The notes: generated by a model not told the origin, from the sequence alone. A stretch of DNA of 64,000 nucleotides from Tenacibaculum ovolyticum DSM 18103 (GCF_000430545.1 NZ_KE387164.1:94807-158806), one strand, 5' to 3'. Positions 32,304 to 41,901 are shown, counted from the first letter of the stretch. Numbers and translations: made by a program.

Positions 32304-33284
32304 ATGTCAATACAAAATATCCGAAAGGAAGTTATGAAAACTCTCGAAAAGAATATCGATAGTTTCGTAGATAAATTTTTAATACCAGCTGAGAAGATTT
32401 GGCAACCAACTGATTTTTTACCAAATTCGCAAAAAGATAGTTTTATATCAGAAGTTGAAGAAATTAGAGAATTATCTAAAGAATTAGATGATGATTTTTG
32501 GGTAGTATTAGTAGGTGATACAATTACCGAGGAAGCTTTACCTACTTATGAATCGTGGTTGTTAGATTTAGATGGAATTACCCAGCAACCTGATAATGGT
32601 TGGGCAAAATGGATTCGTGCTTGGACAGCAGAAGAAAACCGTCATGGAGATGTATTAAATAAGTATTTATACCTTTCAGGTAGGGTAAATATGCGTGAAG
32701 TAGAAATATCGACACAGCATTTGATTGCTGATGGTTTTGATATAGGTACGGCAACTGATCCTTATAAAAACTTTATTTACACAAGTTTTCAGGAGTTAGC
32801 AACTTATATTTCACATAACAATGTAGCCAAAATTGCTAAAAAGAAGGGGCATAAAGCGTTAGCTAAAATGTCTAAAATAATTGCTGGAGATGAAATGCGT
32901 CACCATATCGCTTATGCCGATTTTGTAAAGGAAATTTTTAAAATCGACCCTAGTGAAATGATGTTAGCTTTTCAACATATGATGAAGCATAAAATAGTAA
33001 TGCCAGCGATGCATTTAAGAGAGTCTTTTGCTACTAAAGGTAGTTTGTTTGATGATTTTTCAGCAGTAGCGCAAAGAGTAGGTGTGTATACAGGTTTTGA
33101 TTATGTAGATATTTTAAGGAAACTAAATACTACATGGGAAATTGATAAAATAACAGGTTTAACGCCAGAAGCAGAGAAAGCACGTGATTATTTAATGAAG
33201 TTGCCAGATAGAATGTATAGAATTACAGAACGCATTGTTGTTCCTGATACAAAATTTGAATTTAAATGGATGATTCCATCATAA
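32304..33284 (+). CDS. Acyl-ACP desaturase (soluble di-iron)
   Basis: A 326-residue soluble desaturase of the stearoyl-ACP type. The two di-iron motifs are EENRHGD near residue 111 and DEMRHH near residue 197, with further Glu ligands between (QELATY). The family inserts a double bond in acyl chains held on acyl-carrier protein using O2 and electrons from reduced ferredoxin, which the fnr-fdx operon in this window could supply. It lies just after a PlsC-like gene, so it probably adjusts membrane unsaturation. Confidence 0.92.
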   Translation: MSIQNIRKEVMKTLEKNIDSFVDKFLIPAEKIWQPTDFLPNSQKDSFISEVEEIRELSKELDDDFWVVLVGDTITEEALPTYESWLLDLDGITQQPDNGWAKWIRAWTAEENRHGDVLNKYLYLSGRVNMREVEISTQHLIADGFDIGTATDPYKNFIYTSFQELATYISHNNVAKIAKKKGHKALAKMSKIIAGDEMRHHIAYADFVKEIFKIDPSEMMLAFQHMMKHKIVMPAMHLRESFATKGSLFDDFSAVAQRVGVYTGFDYVDILRKLNTTWEIDKITGLTPEAEKARDYLMKLPDRMYRITERIVVPDTKFEFKWMIPS

Positions 33285-33300
33285 TTATATAATTAAGTAG

Positions 33301-33362
33301 CGTCATTACGAATTAAAATAAGGGATCTTTATTCAGGTTTTTCATTATCTATCGTAATGACG
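33301..33362. repeat. Inverted repeat with CGTCATTACGA arms
   Basis: Perfect 11-base arms (33301-33311 and 33352-33362) around a 40-base loop, followed by TTATTTTTT, between convergent genes. It can act as a bidirectional terminator. The arm resembles the CGTCATTGCGA ends of dispersed intergenic repeats in many bacteria, so it may be a decayed copy. Confidence 0.45.
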
Positions 33363-33369
33363 TTATTTT

Positions 33370-34155
33370 TTATTGAAAAGTAAAAAGATCTTTATCGTTT
33401 AAAAAACCAAATTTACTACGAACCTTATTTTGTTTTTCTTTATTTAATTCAATAGTTAAAGAGATTTCTTTTCCATTATCGTTTTTCCCTAAACAGTTTC
33501 CTAATATGTCGTATGCAACAGAATTTCCGTTGTATTCATAACCATTCGCATCAGTTCCAACTCTATTTACACCGATTGTGTAAGCCATGTTTTCTATAGC
33601 ACGAGCTTTTAATAGCGTATTCCACGCATTAATTCTTGGTGTAGGCCAACTAGCTACATATAGTAGTAGATCGTAATGATCGGTGTTTCTGGCCCAGGCA
33701 GGGAAACGTAAATCATAACAAATTAAAGGGGAAATTTTCCATCCTTTGTAATTAATTAAAATGTGTTTATTACCCGGTGAAAATGTTTTATGTTCATTAG
33801 CGAGCGTAAATAAATGTTTTTTGTCATAAAAGTCAATTTTGCCGCATGGATGTACAAAGAGTAATCGATTAAAGTAGTTACCATTTTCTGTAATAATGAT
33901 ACTTCCTGTAATTGCACTTTCTTTTTGCGAAGCTAATTGTTGCATCCAAACTATAGTTTTACCCTCCATTGTTTCAGCTAAATTACTTGCTTGCATGGTA
34001 AATCCTGTTGTAAACATTTCAGGTAAAATTATCAAATCAATATTAGAATCAAGTTCATTTATTTTATCTTCAAAATGCTTTCTGTTTTCTGTTGGGTTTT
34101 CCCATACTAAATCAGATTGAATAAGTGCTACTTTAAGTTTATTACTGGTTTTCAT
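33370..34155 (-). CDS. Nitrilase-superfamily amidohydrolase (omega-amidase/YafV-like)
   Basis: A 261-residue carbon-nitrogen hydrolase with the complete Glu-Lys-Cys triad: Glu in ILPEMFTTGF near residue 46, Lys in YDKKHLF near 112, and Cys in PLICYDLRFP near 147. It most resembles YafV/Nit2 omega-amidases, which hydrolyse alpha-ketoglutaramate in transamination salvage. I start it at the ATG at 34155. An in-frame ATG at 34182 lies too close to the -7 box (complement 34185-34192), whose transcript would begin downstream of that codon. Confidence 0.88.
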   Translation of the reverse strand: MKTSNKLKVALIQSDLVWENPTENRKHFEDKINELDSNIDLIILPEMFTTGFTMQASNLAETMEGKTIVWMQQLASQKESAITGSIIITENGNYFNRLLFVHPCGKIDFYDKKHLFTLANEHKTFSPGNKHILINYKGWKISPLICYDLRFPAWARNTDHYDLLLYVASWPTPRINAWNTLLKARAIENMAYTIGVNRVGTDANGYEYNGNSVAYDILGNCLGKNDNGKEISLTIELNKEKQNKVRSKFGFLNDKDLFTFQ

Positions 34156-34184
34156 AATTAAAGAAATGAAATTGTTATTCATAT

Positions 34185-34192
34185 CAAAAATA
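34185..34192 (-). promoter_or_regulatory. -7 box (TATTTTTG, minus strand) for the amidohydrolase
   Basis: The complement CAAAAATA marks a TAnnTTTG box. Initiation near 34178 leaves a leader of about 22 bases before the ATG at 34155. Confidence 0.5.
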
Positions 34193-34230
34193 AGATAAAA
34201 TTTGTATTTTGGGTTAATTAAAACATAGTT

Positions 34231-36987
34231 ATGAACTCGTTTATCTCTGAGACTTTAGATACTATTTTACAAACAACGAAAACATTTGAAAATGTTGTGT
34301 TTATCCTACCATCTCAAAGAGCAGGGGTGTTTGTGAAACAAGAATTTAAAAATAAAATTTTAGCAGGTTTTTTACCTCAGGTTCTTAATATTGGAGATTT
34401 TGTTGAAGAAATTTCAGGAATTAATAAAGCAGATGCAGTACAGTTGTTATTCCATTTTTATACGATATATAAAGAAGTTGAAGAGAAACCAGATACGTTT
34501 GATGTGTTTTCTTCATGGGCTTTTACTGTTTTACAAGATTTTAATGAAATAGATCAGCATTTAATTAATCCGAGAGATATTTTTGTGTACTTACGAGATA
34601 TTCATCGTTTACAAAAATGGTCGGTAAAAGGGGAGTTTAAAGAAACTGAATTAATGAAAGATCATTTCTCTTTTGTGGAGAAGTTAGAACAGTTTTATAC
34701 AGCTTTCTATCAATTTTTGATTAAAAATAAAATAGGATATCAAGGAGTTTTATATCGGGAAGCAATTAAAAAAGTTGAAGACTTTATCAGTAGAAATAAA
34801 ACAAAAAAATATTATTTTATAGGATTCAATGCTTTAAATACAGCTGAAGAATTATTGTTTCAAGAGTTTTTATCAGCAGGAAATACAGAAGTTTATTGGG
34901 ATATTGAGAAGACATTTTATGAAGCTAATCATCAAGCTGGTAGTTTTCTTAGAAAATATAAAAAACATTGGAAATATTATGAAAAAAATTCAATACAAAC
35001 GATAAAAGAATATTTTTCTGAACCTAAAAATATTCAGGTAATAGGAGCATCAAAAAATATCACACAAATAAAATATGCTGGTGAAATTTTATCAAAATTA
35101 CCGAATCAAAATAATACAGCATTGGTGCTTGCAGATGAAACATTGTTACCTATAACACTGAATTCATTACCAAAAAATGTAGAAGCAATAAATATTACTA
35201 TGGGATATCCATTAAAAGATATTCCTACAACGAGTTTAGTACTGGCTATTTTTCAGCTATTTAATAATCAAGAAAAGTTAAAAAAACAAAAAGTAAACCA
35301 GTTTTACCATAAAGATGTTGTTCGGTTCTTAAAAGATGCATCTATATATAGATTACTGCAAATAGATGCTATTAATAATGTAGCAGAGACTATTTCAAAA
35401 GTTATTGTTAAAGAAAATAATACATTTATTAGTCAAGAATATATTAATGTGTTTATTTCTCCTTTAGAAGCAGGATTAAAAGATACTATTAACGCTATTT
35501 TTAACCCGTTTTCTACGATAGCTGAATTTTTATCGAGAATACTACAGTTAATTGATGTTTTAAAAGATAATGCAAACGATTTAGAAAAGGAGTATTTATT
35601 TCGTTTTTATACAGCGTTTACACAATTACAAAACTTACATATTGAGTTTAATTATGTACAGGATTTAAAAACATTACATCAATTTTTTAGACAGTTAATA
35701 CAATCTGAAAGTTTATCGTTTCAGGGAGAACCATTACAAGGTTTACAGTTAATGGGAGTATTAGAAACACGTATGTTAGATTTTGAAAACGTAATTATAA
35801 CATCGGTAAATGAAGGAGTATTACCAGCAAGTAGCCAACAAAATACTTTTATTCCGTTTGATGTAAAAATAGTTTTTGGTTTACCTACTTATAAAGAAAA
35901 AGATGCGCTTTTTTCTTATCATTTTTTTAGGTTGTTACAAAGAGCTAAAAACATTTTTATCTTATATAATACAGAGCATGATGTTTTCGGGAGCGGAGAA
36001 AAAAGTCGTTTTGTTACACAGTTAGAAATGATGCGAAATGATATTACTGAAAAAATAATTAGTCCGAAAGTAGTAACATCATCAACTAAGTTAAAAGAAA
36101 TTCAGAAAGGTGAAAAGGTTTTAGAAAGTTTAAAAAGACTAGCTGAAAAAGGAATTTCACCATCGGCGCTAACCAATTATTTATACAACCCAATTGCGTT
36201 TTATAAGCAAAAAGTGTTAAAAATAAATGAGTTTGAAAATGTTGAAGAAACGGTAGCGGCAAATACAATGGGTACTGTTGTTCACGATACTTTAGAAGCA
36301 TTGTATAAACCATTTATCGGAACCTTTTTATTATTTGATGACGTTGTAGAAATGCAAAAAAAGACAAAAGAGTTGGTAACTTTTTATTTTTCCGAGCATT
36401 TTAAAAACGGAGATATTACTACAGGAAAAAATAGATTGGTTTTTGAAGTAGCAAATCGTTTCGTCGAAAATTTTTTAGCGAACGAAAAGCAATTGTTAAA
36501 AGATGAGAGTAATAAATTAAAAATTATTGGAACAGAACAAAACTTAGCTACTGAAATTACTGTTGATGGAATTGATTTTCCTATAAAAATACACGGACAA
36601 GTAGATAGAATAGATGAGTTAAATGGGGTAACTAGAATTATAGATTATAAAACAGGAATGGTTGATGCTAATAAATTAAAAGTGGTTGATTTTACAAGCA
36701 TTCGAGATTTAAAACATCACAAAGCAATTCAGGTAATGTTGTATGCTTTTTTGTATACTAAAAACAATAGGTTTGATTTTTCTAATAGCTTAGAAGCTGG
36801 AATTATTTCATTTAAAAATCTAAAGAATGGGTTTCTAAAAATGAATTTTTCTTCTAATTACCGAACTCCAGATAATGAAGTAACTGAAGAGAAGTTAACT
36901 GAGTTTATGGATGAAATAAAAGAGTTTTTAAAAGAGTTATATAATCCTGAAATCGATTTTATTGAACCTGCAGATTTGCCTTACTAA
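34231..36987 (+). CDS. AddB-like PD-(D/E)XK nuclease, inactive helicase domain
   Basis: A 918-residue protein. The N-terminus (FILPSQRAGVFVKQEF) sits where helicases have Walker A but has no GKT/GKS, as in AddB. Helicase-like remnants follow (ENVIITSVNEGVLP near residue 525). The C-terminal nuclease has GQVDRID and IIDYKTG near residues 790-810, giving the Asp and Asp-x-Lys of PD-(D/E)XK. The cysteines forming the AddB Fe-S cluster are not evident around YLYNPIAFY. The family works with an AddA-type helicase-nuclease in double-strand break repair; no such partner is in the window. Confidence 0.85.
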   Translation: MNSFISETLDTILQTTKTFENVVFILPSQRAGVFVKQEFKNKILAGFLPQVLNIGDFVEEISGINKADAVQLLFHFYTIYKEVEEKPDTFDVFSSWAFTVLQDFNEIDQHLINPRDIFVYLRDIHRLQKWSVKGEFKETELMKDHFSFVEKLEQFYTAFYQFLIKNKIGYQGVLYREAIKKVEDFISRNKTKKYYFIGFNALNTAEELLFQEFLSAGNTEVYWDIEKTFYEANHQAGSFLRKYKKHWKYYEKNSIQTIKEYFSEPKNIQVIGASKNITQIKYAGEILSKLPNQNNTALVLADETLLPITLNSLPKNVEAINITMGYPLKDIPTTSLVLAIFQLFNNQEKLKKQKVNQFYHKDVVRFLKDASIYRLLQIDAINNVAETISKVIVKENNTFISQEYINVFISPLEAGLKDTINAIFNPFSTIAEFLSRILQLIDVLKDNANDLEKEYLFRFYTAFTQLQNLHIEFNYVQDLKTLHQFFRQLIQSESLSFQGEPLQGLQLMGVLETRMLDFENVIITSVNEGVLPASSQQNTFIPFDVKIVFGLPTYKEKDALFSYHFFRLLQRAKNIFILYNTEHDVFGSGEKSRFVTQLEMMRNDITEKIISPKVVTSSTKLKEIQKGEKVLESLKRLAEKGISPSALTNYLYNPIAFYKQKVLKINEFENVEETVAANTMGTVVHDTLEALYKPFIGTFLLFDDVVEMQKKTKELVTFYFSEHFKNGDITTGKNRLVFEVANRFVENFLANEKQLLKDESNKLKIIGTEQNLATEITVDGIDFPIKIHGQVDRIDELNGVTRIIDYKTGMVDANKLKVVDFTSIRDLKHHKAIQVMLYAFLYTKNNRFDFSNSLEAGIISFKNLKNGFLKMNFSSNYRTPDNEVTEEKLTEFMDEIKEFLKELYNPEIDFIEPADLPY

Positions 36988-37138
36988 TTGATAGCATTGA
37001 TAATATTTTTCTGATGCCTTAAAGAATAATTAAAAGGCGATAAAGACTAATTTAGATAATCAGAATATAGGTTATATCTGACTAATAATTATTTCTATTA
37101 TAGAGACGTATGGGATTCTGAAAAGAGATAATAAGTGT

Positions 37139-37169
37139 AAACCCACCCGAAATACCTCGGGTAGGTTTT
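37139..37169. terminator. Bidirectional terminator
   Basis: Arms 37139-37150 and 37157-37168 pair with one internal mismatch and a 6-base loop, G+C-rich at the top, flanked by A-rich and T-rich ends. It lies between the convergent nuclease and lipoprotein genes. Confidence 0.7.
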
Positions 37170-37176
37170 GGAAGGG

Positions 37177-38052
37177 TTATTTATTTGGGTATTCAAATGG
37201 ATTATTGTTGTTTAATGATTGTCCTGTCATGGTTTCAATAACATCCCAATGCTCTATAATCATTCCGTTATCATCAAATCTAAATATATCAACAACACCT
37301 GAAATAGCGTTTTCTTTTGCGTCTAAATCTTCTACTTTGGAATGTATTACCACCATATCACCTTGAGCTATCACTTTTGCAATTGTGGTCTTTGATTGAT
37401 AGTTAATACCTTTTAAAAATTTTAATAAATCGATTAAGCCTGATTTTTTATCAGTCGCAGTTGGATTATGCTGTATGTAATCATCAGTAACAAAATTTTC
37501 AACTGCAGATAAATCTTCCAAATTATCGAAGGTTTTTAAAACTGCAACAGCTCTTTCTTTGTTTTGTGTTAAGTTCTTCTTAGCATTAATATCAGTATCT
37601 GGTCCAGCATGCATTGTATTATCATTTTTCACTTCACTTGGTGGAGACTGGTATTGATCCCAATGCTCTACTAACTTACCATTTTCAACACGCCAGATGT
37701 CAACATAAATATACTGTTCTGAACCTACTGTCCATAAAGAATGTAATGCCGCATAATCTTTTTCACCGATTACTCTTAAAATTTCTATTTTATTCTTACT
37801 ATCAGCATTCGCTTGTAGCTCTTCCTTTAAAGGCGCAACTCCATCAGCGTAAGCGGGGGCGTGTTGTATATATGTATTACCAATATATTTATTGAATTTA
37901 TTCATGTTTTTTTCAACAATAACTTCCTGGTAAAAGCCTCTGGCAATTTCTGCAGAAGTCAGTTCGTTAGAAACATCATCATCATTTTGATTACAACTAG
38001 CAAAAAGTAAAATTGTTGCTATTACAAATAAGGGGTTTAAAAAATACTTCAT
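37177..38052 (-). CDS. Lipoprotein with two SnoaL/NTF2-like domains
   Basis: A 291-residue lipoprotein: signal peptide with lipobox FASCN (Cys near residue 20) and an acidic stretch after it. Two similar SnoaL-like halves are visible. Each has a FYQEVIVEKN/LKTFDNLEDL-type helix, then YIQHAPAYADG or YIQHNPTATDK, and ends with VDIWRVENGKLVEHWD or VDIFRFDDNGMIIEHWD. The double YIQH...EHWD pattern shows internal duplication. Substrate unknown; these folds bind small hydrophobic molecules. A Crp-type regulator lies upstream on the same strand. Confidence 0.85.
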   Translation of the reverse strand: MKYFLNPLFVIATILLFASCNQNDDDVSNELTSAEIARGFYQEVIVEKNMNKFNKYIGNTYIQHAPAYADGVAPLKEELQANADSKNKIEILRVIGEKDYAALHSLWTVGSEQYIYVDIWRVENGKLVEHWDQYQSPPSEVKNDNTMHAGPDTDINAKKNLTQNKERAVAVLKTFDNLEDLSAVENFVTDDYIQHNPTATDKKSGLIDLLKFLKGINYQSKTTIAKVIAQGDMVVIHSKVEDLDAKENAISGVVDIFRFDDNGMIIEHWDVIETMTGQSLNNNNPFEYPNK

Positions 38053-38159
38053 TTTTAAAGTTTTATAAATTAGAGAACAAAGATGAAGTGCGTAAAATCG
38101 ATAAACATTGAACTAGTACAATAAATTGAAAAGATGCGCTTTTTTAATCCTTAAGTAAA

Positions 38160-38732
38160 TTATTTTACTATTTTTCTTCGAATCTTACTTAAAAACTCGT
38201 GAGATATACCTAAATAAGATGCTATTTGGATATTGGTAAGACGCTCAGAAATTTGAGGGTATTTGGTTATAAACTCAAGGTAACGTTGATCTGCAGTAGT
38301 GCTAATATTTCTTATCATTCGTTGTTCCAATGCGACATTAGATTTTTGAGTCATGATTCGGAACATTTTTTCAATTTCAGGTATTTCTTGGTAAGCTTTA
38401 GTCTTGTTTTCTGTGTTTATGATTAAAACCTCGCTGTCTTCAAGGGCTTGAATGGTAAGTTTGGCAGGAGTTTTGTCTAAAAAACTATTTAAATCTGTTA
38501 CCCACCAATTTTTTATGGCGAAGTATGAGGTATGTTCATTACCTTTTTCATCAATTGTATATAGTCTAAAGCAACCTTTGATAACAAAGCCTTCGAATTC
38601 ACATATATCATCTTGCTTTAGTAAATACTCTTTTTTCTTTATTGAAGTTAAACTAAAAAGGTTAAGGAATTTGTTTAAGTTTTTATCTGAGATCTTTACT
38701 AGTTTTTTTACGTACTGAGCTAATAAATCCAT
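38160..38732 (-). CDS. Crp/Fnr-family transcriptional regulator
   Basis: A 190-residue protein with an N-terminal cyclic-nucleotide-binding-like beta-barrel (about 20-115; FEGFVIKGCFRLYTIDEKGNE) and a C-terminal winged helix (RLTNIQIASYLGISHEFLSKIRRKI near residues 164-188). The Arg-Ser of true cAMP pockets and the four Fnr cysteines are absent, so the effector is unknown. Flavobacterial relatives often control a nearby single gene. The lipoprotein gene 107 bases downstream on the same strand is the natural candidate. The protein is shorter than E. coli Crp. Confidence 0.85.
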   Translation of the reverse strand: MDLLAQYVKKLVKISDKNLNKFLNLFSLTSIKKKEYLLKQDDICEFEGFVIKGCFRLYTIDEKGNEHTSYFAIKNWWVTDLNSFLDKTPAKLTIQALEDSEVLIINTENKTKAYQEIPEIEKMFRIMTQKSNVALEQRMIRNISTTADQRYLEFITKYPQISERLTNIQIASYLGISHEFLSKIRRKIVK

Positions 38733-38961
38733 ATGTTTACGGGGGGTATATGATAATTATTGAAAAATATTAATATATTTAATACTAATTGAATGGTCTG
38801 CTAAAGTATTATGAGAATGATTTGATATTGAGTTTTTTTAATGATACGAAACAATTTTGCTGATAAGTTATATTAGGATAATTCTCTTCAAATTAAAAAT
38901 ATTTTTCATGTAGTGAAAAATAAAATTTATAGAAAGTATTTATGAAACCTGTTGTTTTTTA

Positions 38962-39498
38962 TTATGTATTCATATAAACAACAAGCCAAGTTTGATTGTT
39001 AAAATCATAACGTACTAATTCTTTAAAACCAATAGCTTTATGAGCATTTATTGAACGGATATTTAAGATGTCTATTTCTGTAATTATACAGTCATATTTA
39101 GATTTAAAAGTATCTCTCATTTTTGTATATAAACCTCTAAAAATGCCTTTACCTCTATAATTTTTATCAATACAAATCTGTCCCATAATAATATAATTAC
39201 TATTAGATTTAATAGATGCATCTATTTCAGTAAACATAGGGGCTAGTACTGGAATTTCTTCTCTAAATTTTTTAGACATCGATAAAGCGTATCCAATAAC
39301 ATTACCGTTATGTGTGGCAATACTATGTGAATGAAATTCATGCATGTTTTTTAACATTGCTAAATCGTGTTGAACGGTAACAAAACCCTGCTCTTTTTTA
39401 TCAATTTCAGTTAAATTAATAGGAGTGTTTTTAGCTTGTAAGGCTAGTATTTGCTCTAACTCTAAAAGGGTTTTAGTTGTTTTAAATTCAATCATCAT
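38962..39498 (-). CDS. GNAT-family N-acetyltransferase
   Basis: A 178-residue protein with the GNAT core: MGQICIDKNYRGKGIFRGLY near residues 105-124 carries the acetyl-CoA-binding Q/RxxGxG/A-type motif, and ILNIRSINAHKAIGF near 146-160 is motif B. Substrate unknown. I start at the ATG at 39498, or possibly the next codon. The frame continues upstream but would overlap moaE by 22 bases, and a -7-like TATCTTTC (complement 39513-39520) lies just upstream of the chosen start. Confidence 0.82.
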   Translation of the reverse strand: MMIEFKTTKTLLELEQILALQAKNTPINLTEIDKKEQGFVTVQHDLAMLKNMHEFHSHSIATHNGNVIGYALSMSKKFREEIPVLAPMFTEIDASIKSNSNYIIMGQICIDKNYRGKGIFRGLYTKMRDTFKSKYDCIITEIDILNIRSINAHKAIGFKELVRYDFNNQTWLVVYMNT

Positions 39499-39545
39499 TT
39501 CACATTTTTGTTGAAAGATAACGAATAGCGTAGCATTATAGTATT

Positions 39546-39968
39546 TTATGGATGTGCATTTACCCAAACTTCACCATCTTCAAAATATTCTTTTTTCCAG
39601 ACAGGAACAGTTTCTTTTAAGGTATCGATCGCAAATTGACAAGCATCAAAAGCAGCTTTTCTGTGAGGTGAAGAAACTGCAATAATTACAGGAACATCTT
39701 TTATTTGTAATAAACCTTCAGCATGATGAATCGCAATTTTTTTAATGCTAAATTTCTCCAAAGCTAAGTCTGCAATTTTTTGCATTTCTTTAATAGCCAT
39801 TGGTTTGTAAGTAGAAAAATCTAATTGTGTAACGCTTTTATTTTGAGTTGTATCTCTAACTGTACCAACAAAAACGGAAATTCCGCCACAAGCAGCATCC
39901 AGTACAAAATCGTAGCATTCTTGTAAGTCTAGTTTTTCAGATGTTACCTTTATGTAGGTTGTATTCAT
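39546..39968 (-). CDS. moaE: Molybdopterin synthase catalytic subunit MoaE
   Basis: A 140-residue protein that, with thiocarboxylated MoaD, adds two sulfurs to precursor Z to make molybdopterin. Seen: GGISVFVGTVRD near residues 28-39, YKPMAIKEM, the conserved HR in SSPHRKAAFDAC near 101-110, and the catalytic lysines in PVWKKEYFEDG near 122-132. Start ATG at 39968 is set by the TATCTTTG box just upstream; an earlier in-frame TTG lies in the promoter. MoaD is encoded about 16 kb away (56359), and no other cofactor genes are here. Confidence 0.93.
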   Translation of the reverse strand: MNTTYIKVTSEKLDLQECYDFVLDAACGGISVFVGTVRDTTQNKSVTQLDFSTYKPMAIKEMQKIADLALEKFSIKKIAIHHAEGLLQIKDVPVIIAVSSPHRKAAFDACQFAIDTLKETVPVWKKEYFEDGEVWVNAHP

Positions 39969-39989
39969 AATTATGATAATAAACTTTAA

Positions 39990-39997
39990 CAAAGATA
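39990..39997 (-). promoter_or_regulatory. -7 box (TATCTTTG, minus strand) for moaE
   Basis: Complement CAAAGATA; initiation near 39983 gives a leader of about 15 bases. Confidence 0.5.
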
Positions 39998-40043
39998 TAT
40001 ATTTGTTAAAGCAAATAGTATAAACGAATTAGATTTAAATAAT

Positions 40044-40051
40044 TATTTTTG
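40044..40051 (+). promoter_or_regulatory. -7 box (TATTTTTG) for pgk
   Basis: A TAnnTTTG match 36 bases before the ATG at 40088. No standard -33 seen. Confidence 0.5.
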
Positions 40052-40087
40052 TAAATAACATAAACAAACACATCTTTTTAAAAATAT

Positions 40088-41275
40088 ATGAAAACATTGA
40101 ACGATTTTAATTTCGAAAACAAAAAAGCATTAATTCGTGTAGATTTTAATGTGCCTTTAAATGATAAATTTGAAGTAACAGACACAACAAGAATTCAAGC
40201 AGCAAAATCAACAATTATAAAAGTTTTAGAAGATGGAGGTAGTTGTGTGTTAATGTCACATTTAGGGAGACCTAAAGGAAAAGAAGATCAGTTTTCATTA
40301 CGACATATTATTGCAAAAGTATCCGATGTAATTGGAGTACAAGTTAAGTTTGTTGATGATTGTATTGGAAATGAAGCTACAGAAGCAGTTGCTAATTTAA
40401 AAAGCGGAGAAATTTTATTGCTAGAAAATTTACGTTTTCATTCAGAAGAGAAGGCTGGAGATATTGCTTTTGCAGAACAATTATCTAAATTAGGTGATGT
40501 ATATGTAAATGATGCTTTTGGTACTGCACACAGAGCGCATGCATCTACAGCAGTTATAGCACAGTTTTTTACAGAAAACAAATGCTTTGGAAACTTATTA
40601 GCTACCGAAATAGAAAGTATTAATAAAGTTTTAAACGATTCTGAAAAACCAGTAACTGCAATTTTAGGAGGCGCAAAGGTATCGTCTAAAATTGGAGTGA
40701 TAGAAAATATTATAGAAAAAGTAGATCATATTATCGTTGGAGGAGGAATGACCTTTACTTTTATAAAGGCTTTAGGCGGAACCATCGGAAACTCGTTAGT
40801 AGAAGACGATAAACTAGAATTAGCATTGTCAATTTTAAAACTAGCAAAAGAGAAAAATACAGAAATTCATTTACCTGTAGATGCTATTATTGCTGATGCT
40901 TTTTCGAATGATGCAAATACGCAAACGGTAGATACTACTAAAATTCCTGATGGATGGATGGGGCTTGACTGCGGACCAGAAACTTCTACGAAATTTGCAG
41001 AAGTAATAGCAAAATCTAAAACTATTTTATGGAATGGGCCTTTAGGAGTTTTTGAACTAGAAAACTTTGCAACAGGTACTATTGAACTTGGAAATGCAAT
41101 TTCTAAAGCAACCGAAAATGGAGCATTCTCTTTAGTTGGAGGAGGAGACTCTGTAGCAGCCGTAAAGCAATTTGGTTTTGGAGATAAGGTAAGTTATGTT
41201 TCTACTGGTGGAGGAGCGATGTTAGAAATGTTAGAAGGAAAAACATTGCCGGGAATTGAAGCTGTTTTGAAATAG
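40088..41275 (+). CDS. pgk: Phosphoglycerate kinase
   Basis: A 395-residue glycolytic kinase transferring phosphate between 1,3-bisphosphoglycerate and ADP. Seen: RVDFNVPLN near residue 17, the substrate-binding SHLGRPKG near 57-64, [13 protein letters not shown] near 142-154, [13 protein letters not shown] near 196, WNGPLGVFE near 316, and the nucleotide loop GGGDSVAAV near 351-359. Full length and intact. The small gene at 41299 follows after 23 bases and may be co-transcribed. Confidence 0.97.
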   Translation: MKTLNDFNFENKKALIRVDFNVPLNDKFEVTDTTRIQAAKSTIIKVLEDGGSCVLMSHLGRPKGKEDQFSLRHIIAKVSDVIGVQVKFVDDCIGNEATEAVANLKSGEILLLENLRFHSEEKAGDIAFAEQLSKLGDVYVNDAFGTAHRAHASTAVIAQFFTENKCFGNLLATEIESINKVLNDSEKPVTAILGGAKVSSKIGVIENIIEKVDHIIVGGGMTFTFIKALGGTIGNSLVEDDKLELALSILKLAKEKNTEIHLPVDAIIADAFSNDANTQTVDTTKIPDGWMGLDCGPETSTKFAEVIAKSKTILWNGPLGVFELENFATGTIELGNAISKATENGAFSLVGGGDSVAAVKQFGFGDKVSYVSTGGGAMLEMLEGKTLPGIEAVLK

Positions 41276-41298
41276 AACTTTAAAACCTAAATAAAGCT

Positions 41299-41901
41299 AT
41301 GGAAAAGTACTGGTTAATTAAAGAAGATGAAAGTCATTTGTTGGTAATAACAGGAGATGCTGTATATACAGGAAATGTTAAAAAGTATATTAAATCGGAA
41401 TTAATTAATAATCTAGATAAAGGAACAATCCCACAAGATATTTTTAGTATCCCGTTTTCTTATATAAAAAGTATTGAAAATCCAGAAAGTAAAAATGTAA
41501 TAACGGTATATTATGGTGAAAGTTCAGAAGAAGAAATAAGTATAAATAATTTAGAGATAAAAAAAGAATTTTTCAATAATTTAAAAGACCGTCTCCCTAA
41601 GTTTATATATAATAAAAATGAACCATCAATAATAAAACATTCTAAACCTCAGTTGTTTGCAATTTTAATTGTTACAGGGTTATTTGTTTGGACTTTTTAT
41701 CTAGCTAATGAAATAGCAAAAGGTTTTGAATATGAAGTTGTTGGAGGAAGACAGGGGATAACTGGTTTAATACTAGGGCTAGCTCAGTTCGGAACAACTA
41801 AAGTAATATTTGGGTATCTAGCAATTATATCAATTGCTTTGTTTACTTTAATTAAAAGACTAAAAAATAGGGTTCCAGTTGAATATTTAATACGAAACTA
41901 A
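41299..41901 (+). CDS. Membrane-anchored protein of unknown function
   Basis: A 200-residue protein I do not recognise. The first 110 residues are soluble, charged and beta-rich, with an arrangement (YWLIKEDESHLLVITGDAVY; IPFSYIKSIENPES) reminiscent of PH-like domains. Two transmembrane helices follow near residues 116-134 and 163-184, with a basic C-terminus. No signal peptide is present, so the domain should face the cytoplasm. It lies 23 bases after pgk and 19 before the aldo/keto reductase gene. Confidence 0.7.
   Translation: MEKYWLIKEDESHLLVITGDAVYTGNVKKYIKSELINNLDKGTIPQDIFSIPFSYIKSIENPESKNVITVYYGESSEEEISINNLEIKKEFFNNLKDRLPKFIYNKNEPSIIKHSKPQLFAILIVTGLFVWTFYLANEIAKGFEYEVVGGRQGITGLILGLAQFGTTKVIFGYLAIISIALFTLIKRLKNRVPVEYLIRN

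Noticed and set aside
34156..34182. Earlier ATG for the amidohydrolase
   Set aside because: The predicted transcript start lies at or after this codon, so it would not be in the mRNA.
37614..37895. Plus-strand 93-codon frame opposite the SnoaL-like lipoprotein gene
   Set aside because: It lies wholly antisense to a gene with a clear domain duplication and signal peptide; no own promoter.
39499..39567. N-terminal extension of the GNAT protein into moaE
   Set aside because: It would overlap moaE by 22 bases and adds residues before the normal GNAT start.
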